Shown piece after piece: positions 1 through 7,600 of a DNA stretch of 28,989 bases. This DNA is from an uncultured bacterium (GTDB taxonomy: Bacteria; Planctomycetota; Phycisphaerae; Sedimentisphaerales; Anaerobacaceae). The first letter of the stretch is position 1. Each line of letters opens with the position of its first letter. Location of the stretch: the NCBI GenBank assembly GCA_913009865.1, contig CAJVYK010000003.1, forward strand, positions 1 to 28,989. Direction: 5' to 3'. Both the position numbers and the translations under genes were made by a program. The notes under the pieces are model-generated. The model had not been told where the DNA came from, ran no database searches, and saw only the letters and a list, made by a program, of their open reading frames with translations.

Positions 1-826
1 CTTTAAGAATGTGCGCCTCGGTCAGCATGGAATGGTCGGTTATAAATGTTTTTGCCCTGCCAATGCTCAAGGCGGCAGGTAACTTGTTATGCGCTTTGCA
101 GACCTGCTCATAATTTCGGCCAATCTCAACGAAGCCGGCATAAACACCCTCGGCGGGAATGATTTGCTCTGCCGGTTCTATATTCGCCGTGGGAAAACCC
201 AGCTCTCTGCCTTTGCCCTTACCTGCCACGGTTTTACCTATCAGCCGGTAAGGCCTGCCCAAAGCTTTCACAGCATCGGCAACCCTGCCTTTTTCGAGTA
301 AATTGCGAATCAATGAACTGGAGGCCGCAACATTTTCCCCGCTTGAGAGCAATAGTTGTTTGGCCGGCACTATTACAACCTCAAAGCCCCGCTGAGCGGC
401 CAACTCACGAAGCGTCTGTACATCGCCGCTTCGGCCGTAACCGAAATTGAAATTACCGCCCTCCACTACCACCGCCGGCTGAATATTTTTCATTAAAAAT
501 TCGTCCACAAAGCCCCGGGGCGAAAGATTTAGTAACTCAGCGCTGTCTTTTAAGACGACCAGGCAGTCAACGCCGAATTCGGCCAGTAGACGCTCTTTAA
601 GCCCTAACGGCGTCAATACACCGGGTGCTTTTTCCGGATGCAAAACAGCAACAGGATGCGGCTCAAAAGTCATTACAACCAGTTCCGTTGACCTTTGGGC
701 TGCGATTTGAACGGCAGTGGTTAAGATTTCCTGATGGCCGATGTGGACGCCATCGAAATTGCCGATAGTCAGCACACAGCCTTTTTTTACCTTCTCAGAA
801 TCCGTTATTGTTTCTATAATTCTCAT
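1..826 (-). CDS. ribF: Bifunctional riboflavin kinase / FAD synthetase, C-terminus cut by the left window edge
   Basis: Reading leftwards from an ATG at 826, about 275 codons are open to the window edge with no stop. The enzyme phosphorylates riboflavin to FMN and adenylylates FMN to FAD in the cytoplasm. The N-terminal adenylyltransferase domain shows the nucleotide-binding stretch GNFDGVHIGH near residues 22-31. The riboflavin kinase domain begins near residue 185 with the family motif GKGKGRELGFPTANI. Both domains are visible, so only the last part of the kinase domain is missing. The start is supported because the protein opens with the expected short lead-in (MRIIETI) before the first beta strand. 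The gene diverges from the membrane-protein gene at 903, leaving about 76 bases between them. The family assignment is firm; the full length is unknown. Confidence 0.95.
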   Translation of the reverse strand, partial: MRIIETITDSEKVKKGCVLTIGNFDGVHIGHQEILTTAVQIAAQRSTELVVMTFEPHPVAVLHPEKAPGVLTPLGLKERLLAEFGVDCLVVLKDSAELLNLSPRGFVDEFLMKNIQPAVVVEGGNFNFGYGRSGDVQTLRELAAQRGFEVVIVPAKQLLLSSGENVAASSSLIRNLLEKGRVADAVKALGRPYRLIGKTVAGKGKGRELGFPTANIEPAEQIIPAEGVYAGFVEIGRNYEQVCKAHNKLPAALSIGRAKTFITDHSMLTEAHILK

Positions 827-902
827 TCGATTTATGATAATTTACCCACTTGGGCTAAAATCTGCAACGGCTTTTACAGCTAAATAAAGGCGAGATTAAA
901 AA

Positions 903-1625
903 ATGTCCATAAAAGAAAAAGCAAAACACATACTCGCAGAACTAAAGGGCCACGCCCCGTTCACCATTTTTGGAGCATTAACGGGCATAGCTTTCATGCT
1001 CATTTTCAAAAACCTGAGCAAACCCCACGCCAGTACGTTATTCAGCATCTTCCACCCCAGCCATGTACTGCTAAGCGCTATGGTTACCGCTTCGATTTTC
1101 GCACTGCACAAAAAAGCCAAAAGCTTTGCCCTTATCCTTGTCGTCGGCTATGTCGGCTCAATTGGCATTGCAACCCTGAGCGACTCTGTAGTGCCATATA
1201 TCGGCGAAAGTCTCCTCGGCCTGCACATCGCTGCCCACACAGACCTGCACGCCGACCACGACGACCATTCCGACAACCCCAGGCCTAAGCTCCATCTCGG
1301 CTTTATCGAGGACTGGTACATAGTTAATCCCGCCGCCCTGCTCGGCGTTCTTATAGCATACCTCATACCACGAACAAAATTCCCCCACGCCGCACACGTG
1401 CTTATAAGTACCTGGGCGTCATCGTCCCACATCCTGATGAACACCGCCGACGATATAACTTTTGGTATAACCCTCGCTATTTTCGCTATACTCTTCATCG
1501 CCGTCTGGCTGCCCTGCTGCATCAGCGATATCGTTTTCCCGCTGTTGTTCGTCAAGTCCGACCTCGAACTGACAGAGCCGTGCACGGGACACGGCCGACA
1601 CAGCCATCCGCATTCGCATAAATAA
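903..1625 (+). CDS. Histidine-rich multi-pass membrane protein, function unknown
   Basis: This 240-residue protein has roughly six hydrophobic segments, near residues 19-37, 50-68, 74-92, 142-156, 163-178 and 185-217. Between the third and fourth lies a hydrophilic loop rich in His and Asp (residues 108-131, six His). The C-terminus is also His-rich (230-239, five His in ten residues). A Cys pair (205-206) sits in the last membrane segment. A purine-rich AAGGCGAG lies a few bases before the ATG. Clusters of His and Asp at membrane loops are typical of proteins that bind or move transition metals, so a metal-handling role is an inference. I do not recognise the family, and the neighbours (ribF, manA) do not point to a pathway. 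Confidence 0.8.
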   Translation: MSIKEKAKHILAELKGHAPFTIFGALTGIAFMLIFKNLSKPHASTLFSIFHPSHVLLSAMVTASIFALHKKAKSFALILVVGYVGSIGIATLSDSVVPYIGESLLGLHIAAHTDLHADHDDHSDNPRPKLHLGFIEDWYIVNPAALLGVLIAYLIPRTKFPHAAHVLISTWASSSHILMNTADDITFGITLAIFAILFIAVWLPCCISDIVFPLLFVKSDLELTEPCTGHGRHSHPHSHK

Positions 1626-1704
1626 TCGGTGGACTGCAATCCGAACCTGTAGCCGTAATTTCCTTCAAACTCACGTCTGGACAAACTACTCCGTCACCAC
1701 TATA

Positions 1705-2661
1705 ATGCCCGCTATGCAGGTGTATCCTTTGAAATTTCGGCCGATTTACAAACAGCGAATATGGGGCGGTCAGAAACTGCGAGACTTCTTCGATAAGGAT
1801 ATACCGGCAGGTGAAAAAATCGGTGAAAGCTGGGAATTAGCCGATTTGCCGAACGATAAATCCGTAATCGCAAACGGCGAACTGGCAGGACAAACTCTTG
1901 GCTCGGTAATTGAAAAATATCCGAAAAAAATAACGTCCGATGAAAATTTCAAAGGGCCTTTTCCGCTGCTGATTAAACTTCTGGACGCTGAAGATATCCT
2001 GAGCGTGCAGGTTCACCCCGACCCACAGACCTGCCGGCGAATGGGCAAGGGAGAATCTAAAACCGAGTGCTGGTATGTCATATCCGCTGCAGCCGGTGCG
2101 GTAATTTATAAAGGGCTAAAAAAGGGCGTAAGCAAAGAAAAATTTGCCGAAGCAATAAAAAAAGGCCGTGCCGCCGAGATGCTGGAGAAAGTATCCGTCG
2201 AGGCCGGACAGTGCCATTTCCTCCCGGCCGGCACCGCTCATAGTATCGGAGCGGGTCTGTTAATAGCTGAGATTCAAACGCCGTCGGATACGACGTACCG
2301 CGTTTTCGACTGGAACAGAGTCAACGAAGCCGGTAAACCCAGGCAGTTACACATCGAAGAAGCGATGGAAAGCATTCACTTCGATGCTTCCAGTGACAAT
2401 CTTCCGGTAACAACGGTGGGTCGGCTGGTAGATTGTGAATACTTCAAGATAGATAAAGGACACCAGGCCAAAAACTGCGAACTGCTCCTCTCGCCGGGTA
2501 AAATGAAAACGCAGATTTTCTTAGCCGGCTTTGGAACAATCCTGGGAACAGATGGGACCTGCGTTGAATTCAGGGCTGGCGACTGCTTACTTGTCCCCGC
2601 TGCCTACGAAGGAGCAATACGGTTTGCTGACGATACACAATACTTAACGATAACCATTTAA
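1705..2661 (+). CDS. manA: Class I mannose-6-phosphate isomerase, short (Bacillus-type) form
   Basis: The protein interconverts fructose-6-phosphate and mannose-6-phosphate in the cytoplasm, the entry to GDP-mannose. At 318 residues it matches the short ManA form. Zinc-site motifs are visible: QVHP (residues 102-105) giving Gln and His, the Glu of TECWYV (residue 121), and the His of PAGTAHS (residue 179). The stretch QTPSDTTYRVFDWNR (191-205) is also characteristic. The ORF has two ATGs three codons apart (1705 and 1714). Neither has a clear ribosome binding site, and the second would give the usual short N-terminus before YPLKFRP. Its position next to polysaccharide genes fits a role in supplying mannose precursors. 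It converges on the WecA-like gene. Confidence 0.93.
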   Translation: MPAMQVYPLKFRPIYKQRIWGGQKLRDFFDKDIPAGEKIGESWELADLPNDKSVIANGELAGQTLGSVIEKYPKKITSDENFKGPFPLLIKLLDAEDILSVQVHPDPQTCRRMGKGESKTECWYVISAAAGAVIYKGLKKGVSKEKFAEAIKKGRAAEMLEKVSVEAGQCHFLPAGTAHSIGAGLLIAEIQTPSDTTYRVFDWNRVNEAGKPRQLHIEEAMESIHFDASSDNLPVTTVGRLVDCEYFKIDKGHQAKNCELLLSPGKMKTQIFLAGFGTILGTDGTCVEFRAGDCLLVPAAYEGAIRFADDTQYLTITI

Positions 2662-2670
2662 CCAATAAAG

Positions 2671-2700
2671 CGCATCTCGTGAAGCGCATCTCGTATCTCG
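2671..2700. repeat. Short repeat of the CGCATCTCGTATCYCG family, copy 1
   Basis: The word CGCATCTCG occurs twice within these 30 bases and is followed by TATCTCG. Related words recur at 4922-4937 and 6379-6410, each time at a gene junction in this polysaccharide region. The family is intergenic and low in complexity; its function is unknown. Confidence 0.6.
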
Positions 2701-2721
2701 CTTCACTCTTCACTCTTTTTT
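2679..2721 (+). terminator. Possible terminator after manA, built from repeat sequence
   Basis: An 8-bp perfect stem, GTGAAGCG (2679-2686) with CGCTTCAC (2699-2706), is followed after ten bases by a run of six T (2716-2721). The stem lies 17 bases past the manA stop. It runs into the last codons of the convergent gene, and the gap between stem and T run is longer than in a classical terminator, so confidence is modest. Confidence 0.35.
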
Positions 2722-3861
2722 ACGAACGGCTCCTCGCAGACCTTCCATTTTCAGGTAATCTTTCCGCCATACAATCAGGCCTGAGACCACAAAAACCAAA
2801 ACATACACAACCGCAGCATATTTTGTTCTTATCTGGCTCATTACCAGGCCAATACCGGCATAAACAGCGGCGAGCACATAACAAACCCTAACGGTCTTTT
2901 TCAAAGGCATTCCCCTATCGACCATCTGGTCGTAAATGTGGCCGCGATCAGAAACGAATAAGGGTCTGTGATTAAGTAATCTCCTGGCCAGCGCCACCGC
3001 AGTATCGAGAATTGGCAGGCCAAAAACAACTATAGAAGCCATCCACCATCGTGGAATTTGCTCGGCAAATAAAATCATCAGCGAAGCTATCATAAAACCC
3101 AGCAGCATACTGCCGGCGTCGCCCATAAATATCTTGGCAGGGTACCGGTTGAAAGGCAAAAAGCCACAGACAACCCCTACAAGACCAAGACAAATTATAA
3201 TCCGCACAGGGTCGCCGACTTCACTGAACCCCCAGGTCGCCAGATGTATTGATAAAAGCAGCATAGCAGCGGTAATAATCGCTGTCACACCAGCACAAAG
3301 TCCGTCGAGTCCGTCAAGTAGATTTAATGAATTCGTTGCGCCAAGTACAAAAAAAATCACAATCAAAACTTCCAATAATTTTTCAAGATTATGGGGCATC
3401 GTCAAATTTAAGGGGTCTGTAATCTGATGCAGGTTCGGCACGATACCTACCAGAAGCAGAATAACGGCAGCTAAGCAGCAGCCGAGAATTTTTTGCATCG
3501 GCTTTATATCAAGTATATCGTCGGCGAGGCCGACAAAACACGCTATCGCGCCGCCAGCCAGTATTCCCAGCAGCCATATCAACGCCGGGCTGAAAAATTC
3601 CTCGTTTCTCAAACAGCCAATGCCTGCCAACACACCAACTGTTAAGCCAATGAGCATGCCGATGCCGCCCAGATACGCTACAGGCTCTTTATGTGTTTTG
3701 ACCAGATCGTCAGGCCTGTCAACAATTCCGAATTTTATGGCTATCTTCTTGCACAGCCAGGTAGCGCCCAGCGAACCAACAAAAGAGGCCGCCAATACAG
3801 GCCAAAAACGAAATACCCATGTAGCCGGCCTGGCCGGACCAATTATATCATCAAATATCAT
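2710..3861 (-). CDS. WecA/MraY-family polyprenyl-phosphate sugar-1-phosphate transferase (glycosyltransferase 4 family)
   Basis: This integral membrane enzyme should transfer a HexNAc-1-phosphate from a UDP-sugar to undecaprenyl phosphate, the first lipid-linked step of surface-polysaccharide assembly. The 383-residue protein has about ten hydrophobic segments and the diagnostic motifs in order: DRPDD with K and H (48-58), GLADDILD (111-118) with the Mg-binding Asp pair, NSLNLLDGLDGL (177-188), FMGDAGSMLLGF (245-256) and RGHIYDQMVDRG (306-317). The RGHIYDQ form fits WecA/TagO-like proteins better than MraY. A cell-wall role cannot be excluded. The upstream region is a tandem repeat (3868-3923) and no good ribosome binding site is visible before the ATG. 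Confidence 0.9.
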   Translation of the reverse strand: MIFDDIIGPARPATWVFRFWPVLAASFVGSLGATWLCKKIAIKFGIVDRPDDLVKTHKEPVAYLGGIGMLIGLTVGVLAGIGCLRNEEFFSPALIWLLGILAGGAIACFVGLADDILDIKPMQKILGCCLAAVILLLVGIVPNLHQITDPLNLTMPHNLEKLLEVLIVIFFVLGATNSLNLLDGLDGLCAGVTAIITAAMLLLSIHLATWGFSEVGDPVRIIICLGLVGVVCGFLPFNRYPAKIFMGDAGSMLLGFMIASLMILFAEQIPRWWMASIVVFGLPILDTAVALARRLLNHRPLFVSDRGHIYDQMVDRGMPLKKTVRVCYVLAAVYAGIGLVMSQIRTKYAAVVYVLVFVVSGLIVWRKDYLKMEGLRGAVRKKE

Positions 3862-3867
3862 AATTTA

Positions 3868-3923
3868 GTTCATTGTTCGTAGTTCATTGTTCGTAGTTCA
3901 TTGTTCGTAGTTTATTGTTCGTG
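3868..3923. repeat. Tandem repeat, four 14-bp units
   Basis: The unit GTTCATTGTTCGTA occurs three times without change (3868-3881, 3882-3895, 3896-3909). A fourth copy with two substitutions follows (3910-3923). Downstream, 3924-3954 degenerates into related words ending TACGAAC, the reverse complement of GTTCGTA, so the tract could fold back. It fills the gap between the two co-directional minus-strand genes. Confidence 0.9.
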
Positions 3924-3954
3924 GTTTATGAACTATGAACCCATAACTACGAAC

Positions 3955-4926
3955 TCACAACCAGACTTCACCATCGTAGCGAAGCATAATTAATTTGTCC
4001 CTGAAGCCATCGAAACGAATATTTGCTTTCCCGCCGATTAGCTCCCGTAATATCCATTTTGGAAAATTGGCGCCTGCCTTGATTGACAGCGGTACGCCGC
4101 CTCCGAAGCGCGGATTTACCTCAATAAACTTTACCCTGTTATCGTCAGTCAGAAACAATTGCAAGGTTATAACGCCCGGCCCGGCGCCGAGCTTTTCAAC
4201 CAATCTTGCGGCCTCGCTCATAATGAACGGATGCTTTAATACCTGCCCCTTGCTCACCTCGCCGGCTCTTACCTCGATGCGCTTTCTCGGAACAACACAA
4301 CGGACCTTCAAGCTGAAGTCAACATATACATCGCAGGTATATTCAGTACCCTCGATAAATTCCTGGCAAATGACGTTCGGTATTTTACCGGCAAAAAATA
4401 ACAGTTCTTTGCGATTGTTCACGACGGCATTTCCTCTGCCGGCATAACCGTCCCACGGTTTAAGAAAGCAAGGCCAGTTGAGTTTCTTTTTTGAAAGTGC
4501 GGTTCGAATACTCATAGTAACAGGGGTATCAAAACCGTTCTTGAGCAAAAAACGATAGGTTTTTCTCTTGTCCTGACAAATATCGACCACGTCAGGGCTT
4601 GAGACAAGCACACGACAGCCCATCGCAGTGAATTTCGGCTTGTTATGAGCAAGAAGTTTCAAGTCCAAATCAACAGTCGGGATGAGCAGTTTTACCCTGT
4701 TGGTTTTGACAATCGTTAACAGTTGCCTGATATAACCGGCGTGCGTTGTGGGCTTAACCAAAAAGCCCTTATCACATAATTGAAAGGCGGAACTAAGCTC
4801 GGTGGTATCCGTGCCAAGAAACGCTGCGTTTATCTTCAACTGTCTTGCCGCTGCAGCGAAGCTGTTGAGCAGGCAGACACGTCTGCCAATGCAGGTGAAT
4901 AAAACACTCAATTTCGTATTTCGCAT
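3955..4926 (-). CDS. ATP-grasp family ligase of unknown substrate
   Basis: The 323-residue protein resembles the carbamoyl-phosphate synthase/PylC-like ATP-grasp group. It has an N-terminal pre-ATP-grasp Rossmann-like part (SVLFTCIGRR, residues 7-16), an ATP-binding part with FLKPWDGYAGRGNAV, and the C-terminal metal-binding motif FIEVNPRFGGG followed by the closing MLRYDGEVWL. Such proteins join a carboxylate to an amine using ATP. In surface-polysaccharide clusters they are thought to decorate sugars or peptides, but the substrate cannot be read here. The annotated ATG (4926) lies inside a copy of the CGCATCTCGTATCYCG repeat. An in-frame TTG six codons later would start just before the first beta strand, so the true start is uncertain. 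It is upstream of the WecA-like gene and divergent from the dehydrogenase at 5065. Confidence 0.85.
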   Translation of the reverse strand: MRNTKLSVLFTCIGRRVCLLNSFAAAARQLKINAAFLGTDTTELSSAFQLCDKGFLVKPTTHAGYIRQLLTIVKTNRVKLLIPTVDLDLKLLAHNKPKFTAMGCRVLVSSPDVVDICQDKRKTYRFLLKNGFDTPVTMSIRTALSKKKLNWPCFLKPWDGYAGRGNAVVNNRKELLFFAGKIPNVICQEFIEGTEYTCDVYVDFSLKVRCVVPRKRIEVRAGEVSKGQVLKHPFIMSEAARLVEKLGAGPGVITLQLFLTDDNRVKFIEVNPRFGGGVPLSIKAGANFPKWILRELIGGKANIRFDGFRDKLIMLRYDGEVWL

Positions 4927-4937
4927 CTCGTATCCCG
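4922..4937. repeat. Short repeat of the CGCATCTCGTATCYCG family, copy 2
   Basis: A single 16-base copy ending TATCCCG overlaps the first codons of the ATP-grasp gene on the opposite strand. It is preceded by a degenerate TTTCGTATTT word. Nearby, 4954-4980 contains AATAGTCAA twice, another short direct repeat. Confidence 0.55.
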
Positions 4938-5001
4938 TTTAGTTTTAAACAATGATAAATAGTCAATCGAAAATAGTCAACTGGTTTGATGGGCAATTCC
5001 T

Positions 5002-5030
5002 TTGACTTTTTGGCGATACGCATTTAAACT
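5002..5030 (+). promoter_or_regulatory. Candidate sigma70-type promoter for the nucleotide-sugar operon
   Basis: TTGACT (5002-5007) and TAAACT (5025-5030) are separated by 17 bases, about 35 bases ahead of the dehydrogenase ATG at 5065. A GAGGA ribosome-binding sequence follows at about 5052. The -10 box matches four of six consensus bases, so this is a reasonable but unproven site. Confidence 0.45.
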
Positions 5031-5064
5031 GACTGCTCCAAAATTGGCAGTGAGGACATAATTT

Positions 5065-6378
5065 ATGACAGAATGGGAAAGAAAAATCAAAGACAGAAAG
5101 GTTACCGTTGGCGTTTTGGGACTCGGCTATGTCGGTTTGCCTCTGGTAAGAGAGTTTACTTCAGCAGGCCTGAAAGTAATCGGCTTTGATATTGACGAGA
5201 AAAAGGTCAAGACTTTGAATTCCGGCCGAAGCATTATTAAACACATTCCTCATTCACAGGTTAAACAAATGGTAAAGACCGGCTTGTTCAACGCTACGAC
5301 CGAAATGGCCCGTCTGGAAACCGTCGATGCCATACTGGTTTGCGTACCTACTCCACTAACACAAAACCGTGAGCCGGATATGCAGTTTATCATCAGCAGC
5401 AGTAAAACGATTGCCAAATACCTTCGGGCCGGACAGCTGGTTATCTTTGAAAGCACAACATACCCCGGCACTACCCGCGAACTGGCTGCTCCAATACTTG
5501 AGAGCAGCGGCCTAAAAGCAGGCAAAGATTTCCACCTGGCATATTCGCCGGAGCGCGAAGACCCGGGCAATAAAAACTTTACAACCAAAACTATCCCCAA
5601 GGTGGTCGGCGGCCTGACTAACAAATGCCGTAATATGGCCTGCAAACTCTACAACACCGCCATCGTTAAAACAGTCCCCGTATCCAGTCTCGAAGCAGCC
5701 GAGGCCGCAAAAATTCTTGAAAATGTTTACCGCTGTATAAACATCGCTATGGTCAACGAACTAAAAATGGTCTTCGACAAAATGGGTATCGACGTCTGGG
5801 AGGTTATCAAGGCGGCGAGCACCAAGCCGTTCGGCTTCAATGCGTTCTACCCCGGCCCTGGTCTTGGCGGCCACTGCATACCAATCGACCCGTTTTACCT
5901 GACATGGAAGGCACGGCAGTACGGTATGCCGACACGATTTATCGAACTGGCAGGTGAAATCAATACCAATATGCCACACTACGTCGTAACAAAAACGATG
6001 GAAGCGCTAAACGAACACAAAAAAAGCATGAAAGGCGCAAAAGTGCTTGTGTTGGGACTGGCATATAAAAAAGATATCGATGACTTGCGGGAATCTCCCT
6101 CGATAGAACTGATTGAACTGCTGGGCCAAAAAGGAGCCAGGGTTGACTACAACGACCCCTATATTCCTAAAACCCATAAGCAGCGACGGCACGATTTAGG
6201 AATGAGAAGCAAAAAATTGTCAGCTAAAATGTTAGCCGGCTATGATGTGGTTCTAATCTCAACCGACCACAGCGATTATGACTACAACTGGATTGTTCAA
6301 AATGCAAAACTCGTCGTCGATACTCGAAATGCTACCGCAGCGGTTCGCAGAGGTCGCAGGAAAATTGTAAAAGCATGA
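5065..6378 (+). CDS. UDP-N-acetylhexosamine 6-dehydrogenase (WbpA/WecC type)
   Basis: The enzyme oxidises C6 of a UDP-HexNAc to the uronic acid using two NAD+, in the cytoplasm. The 437-residue length and three-domain order fit the UDP-glucose/GDP-mannose dehydrogenase family: NAD-binding GLGYVGLP (19-26), the central domain, and the catalytic Cys271 in GPGLGGHCIPIDPF. The HIPHSQV stretch (60-66) and the GGHCIPIDPFYLTWK form point to UDP-GlcNAc/ManNAc dehydrogenases rather than the UDP-glucose enzyme found at 8171. GAGGA sits upstream of the ATG. It leads a co-directional run to 10852 and is followed by an aminotransferase, as in pathways making amino-sugar uronic acids. The exact epimer cannot be settled by eye. 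Confidence 0.92.
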   Translation: MTEWERKIKDRKVTVGVLGLGYVGLPLVREFTSAGLKVIGFDIDEKKVKTLNSGRSIIKHIPHSQVKQMVKTGLFNATTEMARLETVDAILVCVPTPLTQNREPDMQFIISSSKTIAKYLRAGQLVIFESTTYPGTTRELAAPILESSGLKAGKDFHLAYSPEREDPGNKNFTTKTIPKVVGGLTNKCRNMACKLYNTAIVKTVPVSSLEAAEAAKILENVYRCINIAMVNELKMVFDKMGIDVWEVIKAASTKPFGFNAFYPGPGLGGHCIPIDPFYLTWKARQYGMPTRFIELAGEINTNMPHYVVTKTMEALNEHKKSMKGAKVLVLGLAYKKDIDDLRESPSIELIELLGQKGARVDYNDPYIPKTHKQRRHDLGMRSKKLSAKMLAGYDVVLISTDHSDYDYNWIVQNAKLVVDTRNATAAVRRGRRKIVKA

Positions 6379-6410
6379 CTCGTATCCCGTGAAGCGTGAA
6401 GCGTATCTCG
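6379..6410. repeat. Short repeat of the CGCATCTCGTATCYCG family, copy 3
   Basis: The tract directly follows the dehydrogenase stop and reads CTCGTATCCCG, then GTGAAGC twice, then GTATCTCG. The GTGAAGCG word is the same as the stem of the hairpin at 2679. It creates a GTG that falsely extends the next reading frame upstream. Confidence 0.55.
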
Positions 6411-6442
6411 AACAAAACACAATTAGATTTCGAGGCAATTTA

Positions 6443-7549
6443 ATGCAGGTGCCATTTTTTGATTTGAAGGCCCAATTCACCACGTACAAAAGCGAAGCTG
6501 TACGGGCAATAAAACAGGTCTGCGAAAGCCAACTGTTCGCTATGGGACCGGCCGTTGCAGAATTCGAAGAGAATATCGCTGCATACTGCGGCAGTAAATA
6601 TGCAATTGCAGTCTCAAGCGGTTCAGATGCACTGCTTGTCAGCTTAATGGCATTGGAAATAAAACAGGGAGACGAGGTTATAACTACTCCCTTTACCTTC
6701 TTCGCCACAGCCGGCGCTATCGCCAGACTCGGCGGCAAGCCGGTTTTCGTAGATATCGAACCCGGCTCTTACAACATTGACACCGGCGGTATCGAAGAAA
6801 AAGTAACTGAAAAAACACGAGCGATTATACCGGTGCATCTGTTCGGCCAGCCCGCTCAAATGAAGCCCATTATGGAAATTGCCAAACGCCGCAACCTTGC
6901 CGTTATCGAAGACGCTGCACAGGCAATAGGCGCAACACAAGACGGGGTAAAGTGCGGCAATTTCGGCTGTTTAGGATGCTTCTCATTTTACCCAACTAAA
7001 AATCTCGGCGGTTTCGGAGACGGGGGACTGGTGACAACCAACGATAAAAAACTTGCCGAAAAAATAAAACTCCTCCGCACTCACGGAGAAAATGCAAAAT
7101 ATTCCTATAAAACAATCGGCGGTAACTTCCGCCTTGACAGTATCCAGGCGGCAGTCTTAAACGTGAAACTTAAATATCTCGACAAGTGGAATGAAAAACG
7201 AAGACAAAATGCCGTACTCTATGACAATATCTTCGCCGCCTCAGAAGTCAGGACGCCAAAGATTGATTCGAACAACGTCAGTATTTATCATCAATATACT
7301 ATTGCCGTACCCGAAAGAGACCGGCTGCAAAAGTTCCTGGCTGAAAACGAAATCGGCTCAGCGGTTTTTTATCCAAAGCCATTACACCTGCAGGACTGCT
7401 TCAGTGAGCTTGGCTACAAAGAAGGCGATTTGCCTGCCGCTGAACGGCTCTGCGGCGAAGTTTTGTCGCTACCGGTCTATCCTGAACTTCTACCAGAGCA
7501 AATTGAATACGTCGCTGAGACGGTACTTAAATTTTACGAATCAAATTAG
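6443..7549 (+). CDS. DegT/DnrJ/EryC1/StrS-family PLP-dependent sugar aminotransferase
   Basis: The enzyme transfers an amino group to a keto sugar nucleotide in the cytoplasm. From the ATG at 6443 it is 368 residues long, normal for the family. It begins with the typical MQVPFFDLKAQ and has GSDAL (60-64), EDAAQ with the PLP-binding Asp157, and the Schiff-base Lys186 in SFYPTKNLGGFGDGG. I chose 6443 over the upstream GTG at 6389 because the intervening 18 codons come from the repeat tract and GAGG lies eight bases before 6443. Its place directly after a UDP-HexNAc dehydrogenase resembles wbpA-wbpE sets that make 3-amino uronic acids. The 3-dehydrogenase needed for that route is not in this cluster, so the substrate is uncertain. 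Confidence 0.92.
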   Translation: MQVPFFDLKAQFTTYKSEAVRAIKQVCESQLFAMGPAVAEFEENIAAYCGSKYAIAVSSGSDALLVSLMALEIKQGDEVITTPFTFFATAGAIARLGGKPVFVDIEPGSYNIDTGGIEEKVTEKTRAIIPVHLFGQPAQMKPIMEIAKRRNLAVIEDAAQAIGATQDGVKCGNFGCLGCFSFYPTKNLGGFGDGGLVTTNDKKLAEKIKLLRTHGENAKYSYKTIGGNFRLDSIQAAVLNVKLKYLDKWNEKRRQNAVLYDNIFAASEVRTPKIDSNNVSIYHQYTIAVPERDRLQKFLAENEIGSAVFYPKPLHLQDCFSELGYKEGDLPAAERLCGEVLSLPVYPELLPEQIEYVAETVLKFYESN

Positions 7550-7600
7550 AGAGACCACATTTTGTGACTTGTCGCAAAATGAGAACACGGGAGCACAAGG

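Noticed and set aside
1148..1684. 178-codon minus-strand frame opposite the His-rich membrane protein
   Set aside because: The plus-strand frame has a coherent membrane topology and a ribosome binding site; the antisense frame has neither.
3868..3954. CRISPR array
   Set aside because: The repeats are 14 bp, directly adjacent and without spacers, and no cas gene is present. This is a simple tandem repeat.
6389..6442. GTG start and 18-codon extension of the aminotransferase
   Set aside because: The codons derive from the repeat tract after the dehydrogenase stop; the family N-terminus and a GAGG site fit the ATG at 6443.
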